A stretch of DNA of 25,198 nucleotides from an uncultured Fusobacterium sp. Its GTDB lineage: Bacteria; Fusobacteriota; Fusobacteriia; Fusobacteriales; Fusobacteriaceae. The stretch spans positions 1 to 25,198 of the forward strand of contig UQOH01000026.1 in the NCBI GenBank assembly GCA_900542625.1, in the 5' to 3' direction. Positions within the stretch are counted from its first letter, which is position 1, and every line of letters begins with the position of its first letter. Under the pieces are notes generated by a model. That model was not told the origin of the DNA, searched no databases, and worked only from the letters and a program-made list of their open reading frames with translations. The position numbers were made by a program, and so were the translations under genes. Positions 22,668 through 25,198 of the stretch are shown piece after piece.

Positions 22668-22697
22668 ATTATAAATTCATATATAAAATAAGTCTAA
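22668..22697 (-). promoter_or_regulatory. Promoter of the aroD operon
   Basis: Minus strand: TTAGAC (22692-22697), 18-nt spacer, TATAAT (22668-22673). The weak -35 and the operator just upstream fit an activator-dependent promoter. Confidence 0.6.
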
Positions 22698-22712
22698 TAC
22701 TAATTTTTTTTA

Positions 22713-22737
22713 AATTGATAGATTTTGTTTATCAATT
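22713..22737. promoter_or_regulatory. LysR-type operator palindrome
   Basis: Perfect 8-bp arms AATTGATA (22713-22720) and TATCAATT (22730-22737) with 9 nt between. It lies about 16 bp upstream of the aroD -35 and overlaps the upstream region of the divergent lysR promoter (TATAAT at 22743-22748). This is the standard place for LTTR activation and autoregulation. Confidence 0.7.
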
Positions 22738-22799
22738 CATGTTATAATATTTCATAAACAGGATACTAAGCTTTAAATTTTATTGACGGAGTGATTTCA

Positions 22800-23675
22800 A
22801 TGAACTTAAACCAGCTTTATTATTTTAAAACTATTGCTGAGCTTGAACATTTCAGACTTACAGCAGAAAAACTTAATGTGGCACAACCCAGTTTAAGTGC
22901 GTCTATGGCAAATCTTGAGGCAGAACTTTCTGCCACCCTTTTTGAAAAACAGGGAAGAAATATAAAACTTACAAAAGAGGGAAAAATTTTTTTAGAGTAT
23001 GTTGAGAAATCCTTAAAAATTTTGGAAGAGGGAATTGAAAAAGTAAAAAAGTTAAATAAAGCAAATATAAATCTTGCATATGTTTTTCCACTTTCAGGAG
23101 AATATATTCCCAAAACAATTAAAGATTTTCTGGATAAAAACAAAAATGCTGATATCTCTTTTACTCTGAAACAGGATTTTACTTCTGAAATTATAAACGG
23201 ATTAAAAAACAACAAGTATGATATAGGTTTCTGCTCTGTTGATGAAAAGGAAAAAAATATTGTATTTGAGCCTGTTATTGAGCAGGAAATCATAGTTATA
23301 ACTCCTAAAAATCATATTCTGGCAGAAAAAAAAGAGATTGATCTGCAGGAAATAGAAAATTATGATTTGGTTTCATATTTCAAAGACAGCGGACTTGGGC
23401 AGTTCTTGGGAAAAGTATTTTCTGAAATGAATATCTCTCCAAGCATAAAATTTGAGGCAGAAAATGAACAGGGAATAGCAGGGCTTGTATCTCAAAACTT
23501 TGGAATAGCCGTTGTGGGAAGAACTCCTCTTCTTGAAAATCAAAATATCGCTCAGATTAAAATTAAAAATCTTAAGCAGAAAAGATATATCTATCTGGCT
23601 TATCTGAAAAACAAGCAGCAAAAACCCTATATAAAAAAATTTTTGAACTATATTAAATCCACAAGTATTGTATAA
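22800..23675 (+). CDS. LysR-family regulator (QuiR-like by position)
   Basis: The 291-aa LTTR starts MNLNQLYYFKTIAELEHF and has the helix-turn-helix RLTAEKLNVAQPSLSASMANLEAEL with KLTKEGKIFLEY, then an effector-binding domain (GEYIPKTIKDFL, IIVITPKNHILAE, EQGIAGLVSQNFGIAVVG). GTG 22791 is in frame but belongs to the GGAGTGAT ribosome binding site; ATG 22800 is the start. Divergent from aroD with a shared palindrome, it should activate the aro/MFS/OYE operon in response to shikimate, quinate or a derivative, as QuiR does in Listeria. The ligand is inferred. Confidence 0.92.
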   Translation: MNLNQLYYFKTIAELEHFRLTAEKLNVAQPSLSASMANLEAELSATLFEKQGRNIKLTKEGKIFLEYVEKSLKILEEGIEKVKKLNKANINLAYVFPLSGEYIPKTIKDFLDKNKNADISFTLKQDFTSEIINGLKNNKYDIGFCSVDEKEKNIVFEPVIEQEIIVITPKNHILAEKKEIDLQEIENYDLVSYFKDSGLGQFLGKVFSEMNISPSIKFEAENEQGIAGLVSQNFGIAVVGRTPLLENQNIAQIKIKNLKQKRYIYLAYLKNKQQKPYIKKFLNYIKSTSIV

Positions 23676-23713
23676 TTAAAGCTGTTAAAAATCTTCTTGA
23701 ACTTATTTTGATA

Positions 23714-23743
23714 TTGACAAATAATATTTTTTTAATGTATTAT
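23714..23743 (+). promoter_or_regulatory. Promoter of the second DAACS symporter
   Basis: TTGACA (23714-23719), 18-nt spacer, TATTAT (23738-23743). TTGATA (23708-23713) and TATCAA (23755-23760), the half-sites of the aroD operator, flank it. Confidence 0.65.
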
Positions 23744-23784
23744 TTATCACAGATTATCAAAATTCAGAACAAGGAGATTTTTTT

Positions 23785-25137
23785 ATGCTAAAAACTAAAA
23801 CTCAAAAACATTTTTCGCTGGCACTGAAAATGGGAGCAGCTCTGTTTTTTGGAATTGTTTTCGGAAGTGCTTTTCTTTTTCTGAGAGAATATCTCTTAAA
23901 AAACGGATATGAACATATATGGAATATAATTGATACACTTCTTTTTAAAGATATTACTCTTCCTGAAAATACAAAGGCTGTGGGACTGCTTTTTATTCTG
24001 GGACAGCTCTTCATAAACTGTCTTCAGTTTATAATTGTGCCTCTTATTTTTTCTTCAATAGTTCTTTCTATCTGTAAAATAAAAGATACAAAAAAATTTG
24101 GAAGAATAGCTGCACAGACTATTTCAAATTTCATGTCTATGTATTTTATAGCTCTTATTCTTGCATCAGTTGTAGGATTTGCAGCATATAAAACAGGAAT
24201 TTTTAAAAGTGTTATTACAGGTTCGTCAGAAAAAATAGTATCTCAAAGTATTAACCCTTTGATAATAGTTTTGCAGTGTATTCCTAATAATGTTTTTAAT
24301 GTTTTCTCAACAAACTCACAGATTTTATCAATAGTCTTTCTTGCTGTTGTTACTGGAATATGTCTTAATGCTTTGGATACTGAAGAAAGTATTGTATATA
24401 GATTTTTGTCTGAGGTAAATAGAATTGTTTCTGTATTTTTAAGTTTTGTTATAGATAAATTCAGTGCCCCTGCAATATTTTGTTTGATAACAAGAACATT
24501 TGCAATTTACGGAATAGACCATTTGAAACCTGTTATTGCATATTTGTGGGTAACAGCAGCAGCTCTTATTATCTTTCTGCTTTTGGGATATCCCTCTTAT
24601 GTATTTTTTAAGACAAGGCTTAATCCATTAATTTTTATGAAAAAGATAAGCAAAGCTGCTCTTCTTGGAACATCAGCTGCATCTTCAGCAGCGGCACTTT
24701 CTCTTAATGAAAAAATATGCAGAGAGGAACTTGGAATAGATGATGAGGTAGTATCTTTTGTTATTCCTTTGGGAATGACAATCAATATGAACGGGACAAC
24801 AATAATGCAGATAATCGGAACAATTTTCATTGCATCTTCGGCAGGATATGAGCTGACTATACCAAGTTTTGTTTCCATAGCTTTTCTGGCTTTGATTGGT
24901 TCTATCGGGACACCGTCAATTCCAAGTTCATCTACAATAATTTTATTTTCTATTCTTAACGGAATGGGTTACAACAACGAGGGAGTTTTTATTATTTATT
25001 CTCTTATAGTGGCTGTAAACAGACCACTTGATATGCTGGCAACAGCACTTAATGTTACAGGAGATGCAGCAGCAGCCCTTGTAATTTCAGAAAAAGAAGA
25101 AATTTTGGAAAAAGATATATATAATACAAAGTTTTAA
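23785..25137 (+). CDS. DAACS-family cation symporter (second, divergent paralogue)
   Basis: The 450-aa SLC1-fold transporter has HP1 TSAASSAAALSLNEK, TM7 NMNGTTIMQ, the HP2 loop GSIGTPSIPSSSTI and TM8 DMLATALNVTGD. The TM8 Arg of acidic-amino-acid carriers is replaced by Ala, while the Asn and Asp of N-V-T-G-D remain. It should still be cation-coupled but not use a side-chain carboxylate contact. It carries an extra loop (LFKDITLPENTKA) after the first helices. It is downstream of the LysR gene on the same strand, with its own promoter flanked by operator-like half-sites, so it may belong to the shikimate/quinate regulon. It has an AAGGAGAT site. Confidence 0.9.
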   Translation: MLKTKTQKHFSLALKMGAALFFGIVFGSAFLFLREYLLKNGYEHIWNIIDTLLFKDITLPENTKAVGLLFILGQLFINCLQFIIVPLIFSSIVLSICKIKDTKKFGRIAAQTISNFMSMYFIALILASVVGFAAYKTGIFKSVITGSSEKIVSQSINPLIIVLQCIPNNVFNVFSTNSQILSIVFLAVVTGICLNALDTEESIVYRFLSEVNRIVSVFLSFVIDKFSAPAIFCLITRTFAIYGIDHLKPVIAYLWVTAAALIIFLLLGYPSYVFFKTRLNPLIFMKKISKAALLGTSAASSAAALSLNEKICREELGIDDEVVSFVIPLGMTINMNGTTIMQIIGTIFIASSAGYELTIPSFVSIAFLALIGSIGTPSIPSSSTIILFSILNGMGYNNEGVFIIYSLIVAVNRPLDMLATALNVTGDAAAALVISEKEEILEKDIYNTKF

Positions 25138-25198
25138 CAAACTAAATAGTCTAAAAATATAAAACAAAATTATCTAAATTAAAAATATCAGCGTAATT

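Noticed and set aside
1..25198. CRISPR array, tRNA or rRNA genes
   Set aside because: No regularly spaced repeats and no cloverleaf or rRNA-like sequence were seen on either strand.

Overview
The window is AT-rich bacterial chromosome with strong GGAGG-type ribosome binding sites, extended -10 promoters (TGC-TATAAT occurs three times) and anaerobe-type genes: rubredoxin, an Fe-S/FAD old-yellow-enzyme reductase, and DAACS and DASS transporters. The gene style suggests Fusobacterium or a close relative. That assignment is an inference from protein style; there is no rRNA to confirm it.

Layout. (1) 1-1320, minus strand: a TrpX-like lipoprotein (ABC substrate-binding) behind a 31-codon leader peptide with three consecutive Trp codons and a clear attenuator. 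A long palindromic element (7-119) lies just past its 3' end. (2) 1500-4900: small housekeeping and hypothetical genes (80-aa protein, MORN-repeat protein, 60-aa acidic protein, YbaK-type deacylase, rubredoxin) and a methyltransferase whose last ~28 residues appear to be split off by a frameshift in an A7 run. (3) 4900-10970: aldo/keto reductase, nitrilase-family hydrolase and LysR regulator in a row, then a DAACS symporter divergent from an M29/NicX-like enzyme, then an ABM-domain protein. (4) 11087-11647: RNase M5. (5) 11650-15175: an accessory island between rnmV and a merR gene. (6) 15192-17578: MerR-family regulator and divergent DASS-type anion transporter. (7) 17651-25137: minus-strand operon aroD-aroE-MFS-old yellow enzyme, with a divergent LysR gene and a second DAACS symporter. 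This resembles the shikimate/quinate-utilisation (qui) clusters of Listeria.

The island in region 5 is the most interesting part. It is visibly more AT-rich than its flanks. A strong promoter (11967-11996) starts a ~310-nt transcript with five stem-loops and no convincing gene. It runs into a 469-aa reverse transcriptase (RT) of the unknown-group/defence-associated (UG/DRT) kind, followed by two overlapping genes of unknown function: a 161-aa protein and a 254-aa protein with a signal peptide. The apical loop of the best hairpin in the leader RNA consists almost entirely of two tandem AAAACC hexamers, which could act as a telomerase-like repeat template. A second hairpin, mutually exclusive with the first, overlaps it. 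Broken genes flank the system: a topoisomerase-type zinc-ribbon tail, an orphan 5' gene start, and the C-terminal end of an endonuclease/exonuclease/phosphatase (EEP) protein. Together they suggest a turnover hotspot for mobile defence cargo. The RT plus ncRNA plus two-gene arrangement is not one I recognise as described.
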